From Bacteroidia bacterium (GTDB taxonomy: Bacteria; Bacteroidota; Bacteroidia; Chitinophagales; UBA2359): 64,000 bases of DNA. Within the stretch, counting starts at the first letter, position 1; every line of letters starts with the position of its first letter. The position numbers and the translations under genes are program-made. Shown here piece by piece: positions 52,810 through 61,014 of this stretch. The DNA is taken from contig JAUHXA010000023.1 in NCBI GenBank assembly GCA_030427245.1, positions 30,597-94,596 of the forward strand. The letters are read 5' to 3'. The notes under the pieces are model-generated. The model was given only the letters and a program-made list of their open reading frames with translations. It made no database searches and was not told where the DNA came from.

Positions 52810-54771
52810 TTAATCGTCCTCTCCCGCTTCTCTTAATATTCCATCTACGATTTTCATTCTGTCTTTGCATTTCGTGGTGAGTTCTGCGAGTTTAGCTTTG
52901 CGAAGGTCCACCAAAGATTTGGCAAATTCTACTCGCTTTTCATACAGTTTTTCCTCAATGTCGCGCTGTTCGTCCAACACCTTGTTTTCTGCAATAGCGA
53001 TTTTTCTATCCTCTTGCAGCTTGTGGAGTAGATTTTTTTGGTAGTCCATTTTATCGTAATAGGGCTGATTTTTCAAAATATAGGCATTTTTCAGTTGTTG
53101 ATTAAGGGCATCGTATTGGTCATCTTCCTGCATGTCGGTTGTTATCATTCGTTTGTTTTGACGCACCATTTTTTTGTTTTCCTTAATCATCGCAATTGCC
53201 GCACTGTCTTTGACTGCTTTCTCAGACAACAATATATCTATGGTATCCAAAATCGCATCGTTGTGGTCTTCCAGACCTTTGATATTGATGTTTTTGAAGC
53301 TGTCAATTCTCATTCCATAAGGTTCTATCTGCTTCAATTTGGCATAAGAGATGTTCAATTGGGTGATGAGATCCATGTTTTGTCGGATTTGCGGAGCATA
53401 GGAATGTTCAAATTCCCAATTTTGAGCCATTTTTTTGTAGAAATACAGCGTACTATCTCTCAATCGTTGAGAATCTGCCATTGCCTCTTCAATAAGTGGT
53501 TTGTTTTTTTCGACAATGGATAGATTGATTTGCAGCAAAGAATCGGCTTCTTCTCGTTGTTTTTTAGGTCTATCCACATCCTTCAAGTCGTCACTTGTTG
53601 CCTCTTTTGCCTTGTCCTCCCATCCTTTTGCTCGTTCTGACAAGCGACTGATTCTTTCACTGATTTTATCCGATTCTCGACCGAATCCTTCAATCATTTT
53701 GGTATTGCGGGTTGTGTAAGCTTTGTTGGGTTTCATGATTTCGCTATGACGAGCAGTTAACTTACTTTTTTCGTGGCTGTAAATTGCAGAAATATCTGTT
53801 TTGTACAGTTGTGCATTTTCCAAAGCCAGCAAATAGTGTTTTTTGGCTTGTTTACACACACTCACATTGCGGGTACGGCTTTCGGTTAAGTCAAGTGCAT
53901 AGCCTGCGCTGCTGTAAGTAATCAGTTTGTGATTTCGAGGATTGTATTCCAGTGCATTTTTGGCAACATATACGGGTTTGTAGAAAGAATGAGACTTGTC
54001 GTATTTCGCAAGGTGGCGGTCATAGCGAAGGGTGGTATCGGTGGGATTTGAAGCTAAGAAAGACAGTACAGATTCATTCCCATTTTCAAAAGTATCCAAG
54101 GGCATGGGGTGATAACTCATTTGCCACATCGGGTCGGCAGGTAGGTGTGTGAAAATCCAGTCCTTGGGTTGTGCCAAAAAATAGGCTTCTCTAAACTCTT
54201 GCTTCCATTCCAATTTGTGGGAATTGGGGTCGTGTTTGTCGGCATCTTCGGGGCGAGCTACTTCTTTGGTGCTTTCTATCGAACCGCTTCCCCAAGCCAT
54301 GTCGACCATATACCAAGTACTGTCCAACTGCACCACATTCCAAACGTGATTGCTGATGTAAAAAGGGTCGCCTTCATCATAAAATCGTCCTTTTACATAA
54401 CCTCTTACCTTGTAGCATTTTATGTCTGCTTCTTGACACATCGCCAAAAACAAATGGCAGTGATGTCCAGGTCCTGCCATTCTCCGCAAGATAATATCTG
54501 TTGGCAGTGCCTCTTCTTCTTTTTTCTGCAATGCCGCTTCAATATCCAGTGGAATATTATTGCCTATCCAAACACCAATTGCTCGAACTTTGTCAAAGTC
54601 ATTGTCGTATTCTTCGGTTAAATATTTGGTCAAGGTCGCCATATCAACCGCCTTTCCTGTGGGATTGCTTTTGGAGCGTGCATCTACGGTACTGAAATCT
54701 CTATCTATCTGTGCCATTGAAGTGCTACTTACCAATAAAAAGAATAGCACAAGGGTAATTAATTGTCTCAT
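52810..54771 (-). CDS. Secreted transglutaminase-like protein with long coiled coil
   Basis: Start at 54771, opening a signal peptide ('LITLVLFFLLVSSTSMAQ'). Residues about 60-165 resemble the transglutaminase-like fold: 'KVRAIGVWIGNNI', 'LFLAMCQEADIKCYKVRGYVKG', 'NHVWNVVQLDSTWYMVDMAWGSG' supply the His and Asp positions. The Cys expected some five residues before 'LFLAM' is not there; a Cys is present at a shifted place in 'GHHCHLF' (near 105). The next region (to about 330) is helical, and residues 330-653 are charged coiled coil. It is probably a periplasmic or surface protein with a non-catalytic or unusual transglutaminase-like domain. Confidence 0.72.
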   Translation of the reverse strand: MRQLITLVLFFLLVSSTSMAQIDRDFSTVDARSKSNPTGKAVDMATLTKYLTEEYDNDFDKVRAIGVWIGNNIPLDIEAALQKKEEEALPTDIILRRMAGPGHHCHLFLAMCQEADIKCYKVRGYVKGRFYDEGDPFYISNHVWNVVQLDSTWYMVDMAWGSGSIESTKEVARPEDADKHDPNSHKLEWKQEFREAYFLAQPKDWIFTHLPADPMWQMSYHPMPLDTFENGNESVLSFLASNPTDTTLRYDRHLAKYDKSHSFYKPVYVAKNALEYNPRNHKLITYSSAGYALDLTESRTRNVSVCKQAKKHYLLALENAQLYKTDISAIYSHEKSKLTARHSEIMKPNKAYTTRNTKMIEGFGRESDKISERISRLSERAKGWEDKAKEATSDDLKDVDRPKKQREEADSLLQINLSIVEKNKPLIEEAMADSQRLRDSTLYFYKKMAQNWEFEHSYAPQIRQNMDLITQLNISYAKLKQIEPYGMRIDSFKNINIKGLEDHNDAILDTIDILLSEKAVKDSAAIAMIKENKKMVRQNKRMITTDMQEDDQYDALNQQLKNAYILKNQPYYDKMDYQKNLLHKLQEDRKIAIAENKVLDEQRDIEEKLYEKRVEFAKSLVDLRKAKLAELTTKCKDRMKIVDGILREAGEDD

Positions 54772-54977
54772 ACAAAGCTTATATAAAATGAAAAATAATT
54801 CGGTTCCTCCTACGTAATTCGAATCTAAAGCTATGAAAATGATTTGAAAACTCAAACCAAAGTACAGACTCAAGCCCAAAACTTAGTGTTTCTGAATTAT
54901 TCAGACATTCTAAAGCGTTAAATCAGACATTCTTGAAGCCCAACGCACTTATAAGTGGCAATTTGAATTAGGGTTAC

Positions 54978-56276
54978 TTACCTCGTCAATTCGATAAACT
55001 GCTCAAAAATTCGTTCCATCACGGTTGCATCTTTGGTGATGATTTCGGCAGTTCCCGACAAATCTTGTTTGAAAACAATAGTTGAATCGTTGAAAGTTGT
55101 AATCAAGCCATTGAGTAAAGTGATTTCGGTGCGGTAAGCTCCATCACGAGGCACAGGATCTATAAAGTTGATTTTGCCTTTCAACAACCCATACTTGCTA
55201 TGTGGATAACCATCGAGTTTGATATTGACCTCTTGTTCGGTTTCGACCTTGCCCAGTCCAATAGACTCTAAATAAACCAAAGCATAGGTTTCTCCTGCAT
55301 TTTTGGGGATGATGGTCATGATTTCCTCCCCTATATTGACCGTTTTTTGTTCTTTAATGATAGGCTCTACTGAGGCTTTTCCGCTAATGGGAGCTTTCAC
55401 AATATAGCTAACTTCCCACTCTTCCATTTCTCCTTTCAGTCTATTGAGCGTAGTCGTAATGTTGGATTCCAATTGCAGTTTTCGGATATCGCTATCAGAA
55501 GATTGAGTGACTATTTGGGTTTCGAGGGAAGCGATAAGGGAGTTGTATTGTTGTTGTTGCATTTTGATATTTTCCGCCAAGCGTTTTTGTTGTAGTAAGC
55601 GGCTGCGCTCTTGTTCTACAGTGATAGGAGCTTCAATACTGTCCTTCAATAGTTTTTCGTACCGTTGTACACTTTTTTGGATGATGGCAATATCTTCTTG
55701 AATATACTGATATTGGCTGTTCATGTCATCTCTGAGTTTTTTATACGTTGCAATCTCCTCTTCAATCGCTTCCTTCTTTTTTTGTTTGGTTTTGAGCTGT
55801 TTGAAATCTTGATAGTCGGTGATGCTCTTCAATAGTTGAGAATAGGTATTCTGCAATTTTCCCAAACCTCTAATTGAAGGTATGGATATGGTACTGAAAG
55901 AAGTTACTTTGATTTTCTCCCAATCTTCAATTTGCTTTTGAAGCTTCAAAAAAGCCTTGTAGGTAGTGGGATTGTCAATCACCGCCAATACTGTTCCTTC
56001 TTTCACCTCTGTTCCATCTTCAAAATTCAAGTTGGTCAATTTACCGCTCGTGCGAGTTACCACTACTGTCGGAGTAGATTGTGTGGTCAAAATCGCCCGA
56101 CCATATACAATGTCAGGATATTCTATCCACGCCGCCATCGCAAACAACATAGCTACGACTACAAAAATAACCGTGATTCCCCATCGAATGATCCATCGTG
56201 GAATATAGCTCAATATCGCTTGTACTTCATCGCTGCGAATTTGTATGCGGTTCAATTCTTGTGCTTCTGTATCCAT
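54978..56276 (-). CDS. HlyD-type membrane-fusion protein of the RiPP exporter
   Basis: The 432-residue protein has a short cytoplasmic N-terminus, one membrane helix ('ITVIFVVVAMLFAMAAW', about 35-51), a biotinyl-like half-motif ('TRTSGKLTNLNFEDGTEVKEGTVLAVID'-like, about 82-110), a long coiled coil (120-290) and the second lipoyl half ('VKAPISGKASVEPIIKEQKTV') followed by the beta-barrel domain. This is the standard layout of adaptors that partner type I and C39 ABC exporters. It is downstream of the peptidase transporter with one gene between, on the same strand, so it probably works with it. Confidence 0.9.
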   Translation of the reverse strand: MDTEAQELNRIQIRSDEVQAILSYIPRWIIRWGITVIFVVVAMLFAMAAWIEYPDIVYGRAILTTQSTPTVVVTRTSGKLTNLNFEDGTEVKEGTVLAVIDNPTTYKAFLKLQKQIEDWEKIKVTSFSTISIPSIRGLGKLQNTYSQLLKSITDYQDFKQLKTKQKKKEAIEEEIATYKKLRDDMNSQYQYIQEDIAIIQKSVQRYEKLLKDSIEAPITVEQERSRLLQQKRLAENIKMQQQQYNSLIASLETQIVTQSSDSDIRKLQLESNITTTLNRLKGEMEEWEVSYIVKAPISGKASVEPIIKEQKTVNIGEEIMTIIPKNAGETYALVYLESIGLGKVETEQEVNIKLDGYPHSKYGLLKGKINFIDPVPRDGAYRTEITLLNGLITTFNDSTIVFKQDLSGTAEIITKDATVMERIFEQFIELTR

Positions 56277-56357
56277 TCAGTGTATTTATGTGTTTGGATT
56301 GATAATTGTGTTGTAGAGACGATTTAGTAAAACATCTTTACGTGTTTAGATTCTCAT

Positions 56358-56987
56358 TCAGGCATTAAACAACTCTCCTTGAATCCCCTGCCCTTCTGGA
56401 AAATCTACATATTCGTAAATATCCGCCAACGCAATTTCGCAATCAATAGATTCCAGATAAATGCGCTCCTCCAAGCTGTAAGCAAATCGCATCGTCCAAT
56501 CTTTTCGCCCTGTTCCTTCTTCGGTTTTGCGGTAATAGGCATGAACCACAGGCTGGTCTTGTTCGATTAGTACATATTCCACAAAAGAAGGCAGCGAAAT
56601 GTACTTTTTGAATTTCTTTCCTCTATCGTAAGAGGCGGTACTTTCGGACAAAACTTCTACAATCAACATCGGATTTTTGATGGCATCTTTTCCCTTCATC
56701 TCCAATTCTCCACATATCACCATGCCATCGGGAAAGACAAAGGAGTTGTATTTTTCGATGTGTATTTTTAAGTCGCTTCCCGAAACTCTACATTTTTTTC
56801 CTTTTGCTTTTAAAGCATTTTTTAAAGAACTACTCATGTTTGCTGCAATAAATCCATGCTCAGGCGTTCCACCCGCCATTGCAAAAATCTGTCCATCTTC
56901 GTATTCATGTTTCACTTCTGATTTTTCTTCAAAAGCCAAGTATTCTTCAATGCTTAAATATGCTTGGTTTAATTTTTTCGCTACCAT
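56358..56987 (-). CDS. Uma2-family (DUF820) putative endonuclease-fold protein
   Basis: The 209-residue protein shows the Uma2 pattern: 'EYLAFEEKSEVKHEYEDGQIFAMAGG', 'VFPDGMVICG' and 'PMLIVEVLSESTASYDRGKKF', which provide the Asp/Glu-x-Lys-like acidic cluster of the PD-(D/E)XK superfamily. Such genes are often multicopy in cyanobacteria and Bacteroidota, and their role is unresolved. It sits between the C39 transporter and HlyD genes on the same strand, with gaps of 115 and 81 bases. The placement may be accidental. Confidence 0.85.
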   Translation of the reverse strand: MVAKKLNQAYLSIEEYLAFEEKSEVKHEYEDGQIFAMAGGTPEHGFIAANMSSSLKNALKAKGKKCRVSGSDLKIHIEKYNSFVFPDGMVICGELEMKGKDAIKNPMLIVEVLSESTASYDRGKKFKKYISLPSFVEYVLIEQDQPVVHAYYRKTEEGTGRKDWTMRFAYSLEERIYLESIDCEIALADIYEYVDFPEGQGIQGELFNA

Positions 56988-57102
56988 ATTTTTTGTGTTT
57001 TAGGATGTTAACATTGAAGCGATTGTGATGGTTTTCCGTTCAACCGTTGCCAAAGTTTTAACCCTAACAATTCAGCAATTCGACCATATAACAATACAAC
57101 CA

Positions 57103-59427
57103 TCAACTCCCCAACTCCAACTGATTCTTCACCAGCGTATAATAATTCCCACGCTTTGCCACCAACTCCTCATGCGTTCCCAACTCCACCAATTCACCTG
57201 CTTCCAAAACAGCAATCTGGTCAGCATTTTGAACAGTACTCAATCGGTGCGCTACGATAACGACCGTTCTACCTTTGTAAAACTCCTCCAAATTCTCCAT
57301 GATGATGCGCTCGTTTTTGGCATCCAAAGCACTCGTCGCTTCATCGAAGAAAATGTAGTCGGGATTTTTGTAAATCGCACGGGCAATCAAAATGCGTTGC
57401 TTCTGACCGCCACTCAAACCAATGCCTTCCTGCCCAATTTTGGTATTGTAGCCCAACGGCAAAGTTTCAATAAATTGCTGAATATTAGCTGCTTTTACTG
57501 CCTTCAGTAGCTTGCGTTTATTAATGATTTCGTCGCTCACTGCAATGTTGCGGGCGATGCTGTCCGAAAAAATAAAGCCGTCTTGCATCACTGCGCCACA
57601 TTTGTCTCGCCACAAACGGTTTTCGATATTGTTCAATCCGATGTCACCCAATCGAATTTTGCCTTTGGTCGTGTCATAAAACTTCAACAACAATTTTACC
57701 AAAGTCGTTTTGCCGCTGCCACTTGTGCCGACAATTGCAGTGATTTTCTTTTCGGGAATTTGTAGGTTGATGTCCTTCAAAACCATTTCGGATTGTGGCC
57801 CACCATACTGAAAGGATAGGTTTTCGAGGTTCAAATCGCCTTTTTCGGGTAGAATCGTAATGCCTTTGTTCTCACCGTCTTCTTCCTCTTTTTGGTTGTG
57901 AATTTCGCCCAAACGTTCCAAACTGATTTTTGCATCTTGCCCCAACTGCAAAAACTGAATCAATTGGGCAATCGGTGCATTCAATTGACCAATGATATAA
58001 GAAACCGCCATCATCATACCCAGCGTCATACTGCCCGAAATAACGGCTGCGGCTGCAATGAAGGTAATCAAGATATTCTTGACCTCATTGAAGACCAAAG
58101 CCCCAATCTGTTGGTACTGCTCCAACTTCAAACTACTCACATTGACCTGAAACAAAGCGGCTTGTATTTTTTCCCATTCCCAGCGTTTTTGTTTTTCGTA
58201 GTTGTTCAACTTGATTTCCTGCATACCTGTCACCAACTGAATCAAACTGCTTTGATTGGCTGCCAATTGGTCAAAACGCTTGAAGTCCAATTCTCGCCTT
58301 TTCTTCAAAAAGAAGGCTACCCAAGCAATGTGCAGCATACTACCTCCCAAAAATACAGCAAAAATGACCCAATTGTAAATCGCCAACACAATCCCGAATA
58401 CCACCAAATTAATCATCGAAAAAAGGGTGTTGAGAGAAGAATTGGTCAGAAAATTTTCTATGCGTTTGTGGTCGTTGATGCGCTGCAAAAGGTCGCCAAT
58501 CATTTTGGTATCGAAAAAACCAATCGGGAGTTTCATCAACTTAATCAGAAAATCCGAAATCAGCGAAATATTGATACGGGTGCTGATGTGTAGCAATATC
58601 CATGAACGAATGAACTCAACGGCTGTCCGCCCCCCAAAAAGCATCAATTGGGCAATGAGAATCAAATAGACAAAATTGATGTCTTGATTGTTGATACCGA
58701 TGTCAACGACCGCTTGTGTCAAAAACGGAAACACCAATTGCAGCATACTCCCCAACAACAAACCCAAAACCAATTGCAGAATATAGGCTTTGTATTTGCC
58801 GAGATAGCGAAAAAGAAAACCAAAGCTCTGTTTGTCAATTTTTTCGTCGTCTGCTTTGAAAAACTCAGGTGTCGTGTCCAACAACATCAATATCCCCGCA
58901 TCGGCAGTGTCGTCTTCAAAATTGTAATTGCTGAAAAAATGGTTGAGGTGTTTGTCCAGCTTTTCCTTGTTCATCGGAAATTTGATGCCCTTTTGTCCAA
59001 AGTAACCTTGAAGTGTTGGTAAAAGCTGTTGGGTATTGGCTGTGTCTTTGGTCGAGAGCCAGCCCTTCAAAAATTCTTCTTTAGAGTATTTGACTAATCC
59101 AAAAGCGGGGTCGGCTACATAAACGGTGTCGCCTTTGATTTTATAGACCACCACAAAATGCAACTGTTTCCAGTGAGCAATGCAAGGCAATGGCACTTCC
59201 TCCTTCAATTGTTTGAAGCTCAATCGAACGGCTAGTGTTTGAAGTCCAATGTTTTCGGCAGCATCACTCATGCCCATAAAGGATACACCTTCTCTGTCTA
59301 TGTGGCTTTTTTCTCGGAGGGTTTGTAGGGAATAGTGTTTGCCGTAGTATTTGGCAATCATCCGCAAACAGGTTGGACCGCAGTCCATTGCATCGAGTTG
59401 TTTATAGAATGGGAATTTTTGGGGCAT
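57103..59427 (-). CDS. C39-peptidase ABC exporter (PCAT)
   Basis: The 774-residue protein has an N-terminal C39 peptidase ('QLDAMDCGPTCLRMIAKYYG', catalytic Gln10 and Cys16; His in 'KQLHFVVVYK'; Asp in 'YVADPAFG'), six membrane helices (about 190-470) and a nucleotide-binding domain with Walker A 'GTSGSGKTTL', signature 'LSGGQKQR', Walker B 'YIFFDEATSALDAK' and an H-loop ('IVAHRLST'). Peptidase-containing ABC transporters remove GG-type leader peptides and export the core. The precursor at 63131 has an 'IVGG' leader end, so it is a probable substrate. Start and length are normal. Confidence 0.96.
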   Translation of the reverse strand: MPQKFPFYKQLDAMDCGPTCLRMIAKYYGKHYSLQTLREKSHIDREGVSFMGMSDAAENIGLQTLAVRLSFKQLKEEVPLPCIAHWKQLHFVVVYKIKGDTVYVADPAFGLVKYSKEEFLKGWLSTKDTANTQQLLPTLQGYFGQKGIKFPMNKEKLDKHLNHFFSNYNFEDDTADAGILMLLDTTPEFFKADDEKIDKQSFGFLFRYLGKYKAYILQLVLGLLLGSMLQLVFPFLTQAVVDIGINNQDINFVYLILIAQLMLFGGRTAVEFIRSWILLHISTRINISLISDFLIKLMKLPIGFFDTKMIGDLLQRINDHKRIENFLTNSSLNTLFSMINLVVFGIVLAIYNWVIFAVFLGGSMLHIAWVAFFLKKRRELDFKRFDQLAANQSSLIQLVTGMQEIKLNNYEKQKRWEWEKIQAALFQVNVSSLKLEQYQQIGALVFNEVKNILITFIAAAAVISGSMTLGMMMAVSYIIGQLNAPIAQLIQFLQLGQDAKISLERLGEIHNQKEEEDGENKGITILPEKGDLNLENLSFQYGGPQSEMVLKDINLQIPEKKITAIVGTSGSGKTTLVKLLLKFYDTTKGKIRLGDIGLNNIENRLWRDKCGAVMQDGFIFSDSIARNIAVSDEIINKRKLLKAVKAANIQQFIETLPLGYNTKIGQEGIGLSGGQKQRILIARAIYKNPDYIFFDEATSALDAKNERIIMENLEEFYKGRTVVIVAHRLSTVQNADQIAVLEAGELVELGTHEELVAKRGNYYTLVKNQLELGS

Positions 59428-59571
59428 TTTTTAGATTGCTGTGTTCAAGCCTTACTGTTCAATTTTGATACCAAAGTTTTGGAGGATTTGGTGTTAGGAT
59501 AAAGGTAGGGAATTTTTGGGATATATTGGGGAGAGATAGAAAGGGGAAGTTTTGGAAATTTCTGTTTGCTC

Positions 59572-60474
59572 TTAAACAACTGTTGCTTTTTTAGGTATAT
59601 CTGCCCAGGTAGCAGTATAAGGGTCATAAGGACATGCTATTTTGTGGTACCATTCTTGTTTTTCTTCGTCCCAAAATGGTTCTCTTGAATCTACGCACAT
59701 ATAGCGAAACTCACAATCTCGGCAAATTCGGGTATCGTCTTTTCGGACAAACCATAGGTCTTTGAAGCCTGGTTTTTCGATGGCTTCTTGCAGGGTAGTA
59801 TCTTTGATATTGCCAAAGGAACGGTCTAAGGAGGGGCAGTTTTTGATGTTGCCTTCGGTGTCGATGCTGATTTTTCGGTTGAAGTAGGTGTGGTGTTGTT
59901 GGGCTTCGGTGAAAAGCTCGATGTTTACAGTGAAATAGGCAGGGTCGATTATATGACAATCTTTTGGGGAAGATATTTTGTCTGTTACGAAGGCAATGTT
60001 GCCCTTATTGTCATCAGGATTCTTGTAAAAATTATTATGAGGAGAATTATGTATGATAAAGTTTACTACACGTTTATTTTTATTGAGTATATCCTCAACT
60101 AATTTTACGTCTAAATGATATTCTTCTGAATAGCAGGTAATAATTTCTATTGAGCGAAGGGCAGAATCAGAAGTATAATTCAATATTTCACTCCAAAAAC
60201 TAATGGTTTGAACTGAATAACTGCGAATTTGCAAATGATGACAATTTAATTTTTGTAATTGATTGAATACAAAAGATAAATTATAGTTTGAGTCACCGTT
60301 TAAATCAATAATTGCATTTGTAATTGTGGCAGGATAATCCCAACGTAAATCTAAATTTGGAAATAGTGATAATTCTTCTTTTTCGCACCAAAATATATAG
60401 TCCTTTTTAATTAAAAAATCGTAACTACCTAGGTACTTTAAGAAAATGATTGTCAATAATAAACAATCATGCAA
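59572..60474 (-). CDS. gwsS: Grasp-with-spasm peptide maturase, C-terminal part (interrupted gene)
   Basis: This frame encodes the C-terminal ~283 residues of a SPASM-domain peptide maturase plus a short N-terminal tail from within an inserted element. The SPASM region has 'NIKNCPSLDRSFGNIKDTTL', then 'CRDCEFRYMC' (C-X2-C-X5-C) and 'IACPYDP', which bind an auxiliary Fe-S cluster in radical SAM peptide enzymes. No C-X3-C-X2-C radical SAM motif is visible. Joined to the fragment at 60596-60835, it makes a protein of about 358 residues, as expected for the grasp-with-spasm family. The only in-frame start here is a TTG inside the insertion, so translation of this part alone is uncertain. Confidence 0.85.
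   Translation of the reverse strand: MHDCLLLTIIFLKYLGSYDFLIKKDYIFWCEKEELSLFPNLDLRWDYPATITNAIIDLNGDSNYNLSFVFNQLQKLNCHHLQIRSYSVQTISFWSEILNYTSDSALRSIEIITCYSEEYHLDVKLVEDILNKNKRVVNFIIHNSPHNNFYKNPDDNKGNIAFVTDKISSPKDCHIIDPAYFTVNIELFTEAQQHHTYFNRKISIDTEGNIKNCPSLDRSFGNIKDTTLQEAIEKPGFKDLWFVRKDDTRICRDCEFRYMCVDSREPFWDEEKQEWYHKIACPYDPYTATWADIPKKATVV
60413..60420 (+). repeat. 8-bp target-site duplication, left copy
   Basis: AAAAAATC immediately flanks the insertion at 60421-60599; an identical copy is at 60600-60607. Confidence 0.85.
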
Positions 60475-60599
60475 ATATTAAATAAAAATTATGCAAATGT
60501 AATTAATTTGCTGTTTATCAAGTGTTTATAAAATTTACGGTTAATTAATAAAAAATGCATGTGTTTGATTTTCAACATTATTAGTACCTAAGTAATTAC
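60421..60599. mobile_element. 179-bp IS66-like MITE inserted in gwsS
   Basis: Terminal inverted repeats GTAACTACCTAGGTACT (60421-60437) and AGTACCTAAGTAATTAC (60583-60599) match at 15 of 17 positions. The ends are GTAA/TTAC and the element is flanked by an exact 8-bp duplication, features described for IS66-family elements. The interior is AT-rich and has no transposase, so it would need a transposase in trans. On the minus strand its first bases create an in-frame TAA that truncates gwsS. Confidence 0.88.
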
Positions 60600-60835
60600 A
60601 AAAAATCAAAGTATTCATCAATTATTGCTAGATACTCCTCTTCAAAACTATCCTTAATTTTGTTAATTGTCTTCCCTTCAAATTGTTTAATGATTTCATA
60701 CAAACCATTTGGAATTAAATCATATTCTCTACGAGGCAAATCATATATAGTGCTGCGAATTGCTCCTTTTACAAATAAACATTCTGCAAAACACCGAAAT
60801 ACAGTATTTCTTGTTATTGGGTAATTCTTATACAT
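60596..60835 (-). CDS. gwsS: Grasp-with-spasm maturase, N-terminal part (interrupted gene)
   Basis: This 79-residue frame starts at an ATG that overlaps the preceding small ORF by 22 bases. It reads 'FRCFAECLFVKGAIRSTIYDL' and 'IKDSFEEEYLAIIDEYF', the usual beginning of grasp-with-spasm SPASM maturases. It stops at once inside the MITE after 'DFL'. Deleting the element with one 8-bp duplication continues as 'DEYFDFLIKKDYIFWCEKEE', which is what a functional gene would encode. The break is therefore recent or polymorphic. Confidence 0.88.
   Translation of the reverse strand: MYKNYPITRNTVFRCFAECLFVKGAIRSTIYDLPRREYDLIPNGLYEIIKQFEGKTINKIKDSFEEEYLAIIDEYFDFL
60600..60607 (+). repeat. 8-bp target-site duplication, right copy
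   Basis: AAAAAATC, identical to 60413-60420. Confidence 0.85.
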
Positions 60836-61014
60836 TGAGAAATAGATTTATAGAGAGAATGAATTGCATAATTTTTTGTATGATGTGTTTTGGATGTAAC
60901 ATATTTAATAGTAAATTCGTCTTCAAAAACAAATAATTTCCAATAATTTGCATGTATAGGCAGCTGATTTGTATTAGGCTTCTTTAAGAGCTGTCTAAAT
61001 TTTATTTCTTTCAT
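60814..61014 (-). CDS. Small coupled ORF in the RiPP operon, unknown
   Basis: This 66-residue frame begins at ATG 61014, 20 bases inside the end of gwsG, and ends 22 bases inside the start of gwsS, so it links the two by translational coupling. The product ('MKEIKFRQLLKKPNTNQLPI' to 'SISQCIRITQ') is basic and Lys/Asn/His-rich with no recognisable domain. The overlaps at both ends are the best evidence that it is real. A leader-binding or accessory role is possible but unsupported. Confidence 0.6.
   Translation of the reverse strand: MKEIKFRQLLKKPNTNQLPIHANYWKLFVFEDEFTIKYVTSKTHHTKNYAIHSLYKSISQCIRITQ

Noticed and set aside
60421..60599. A full IS element with transposase
   Set aside because: Only 179 bp with no coding capacity; it can only be non-autonomous.
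59572..60835. Sequencing frameshift as the cause of the broken gwsS
   Set aside because: The break is a 179-bp insertion with inverted ends and an exact 8-bp duplication, and removal restores the frame, which a base error would not produce.
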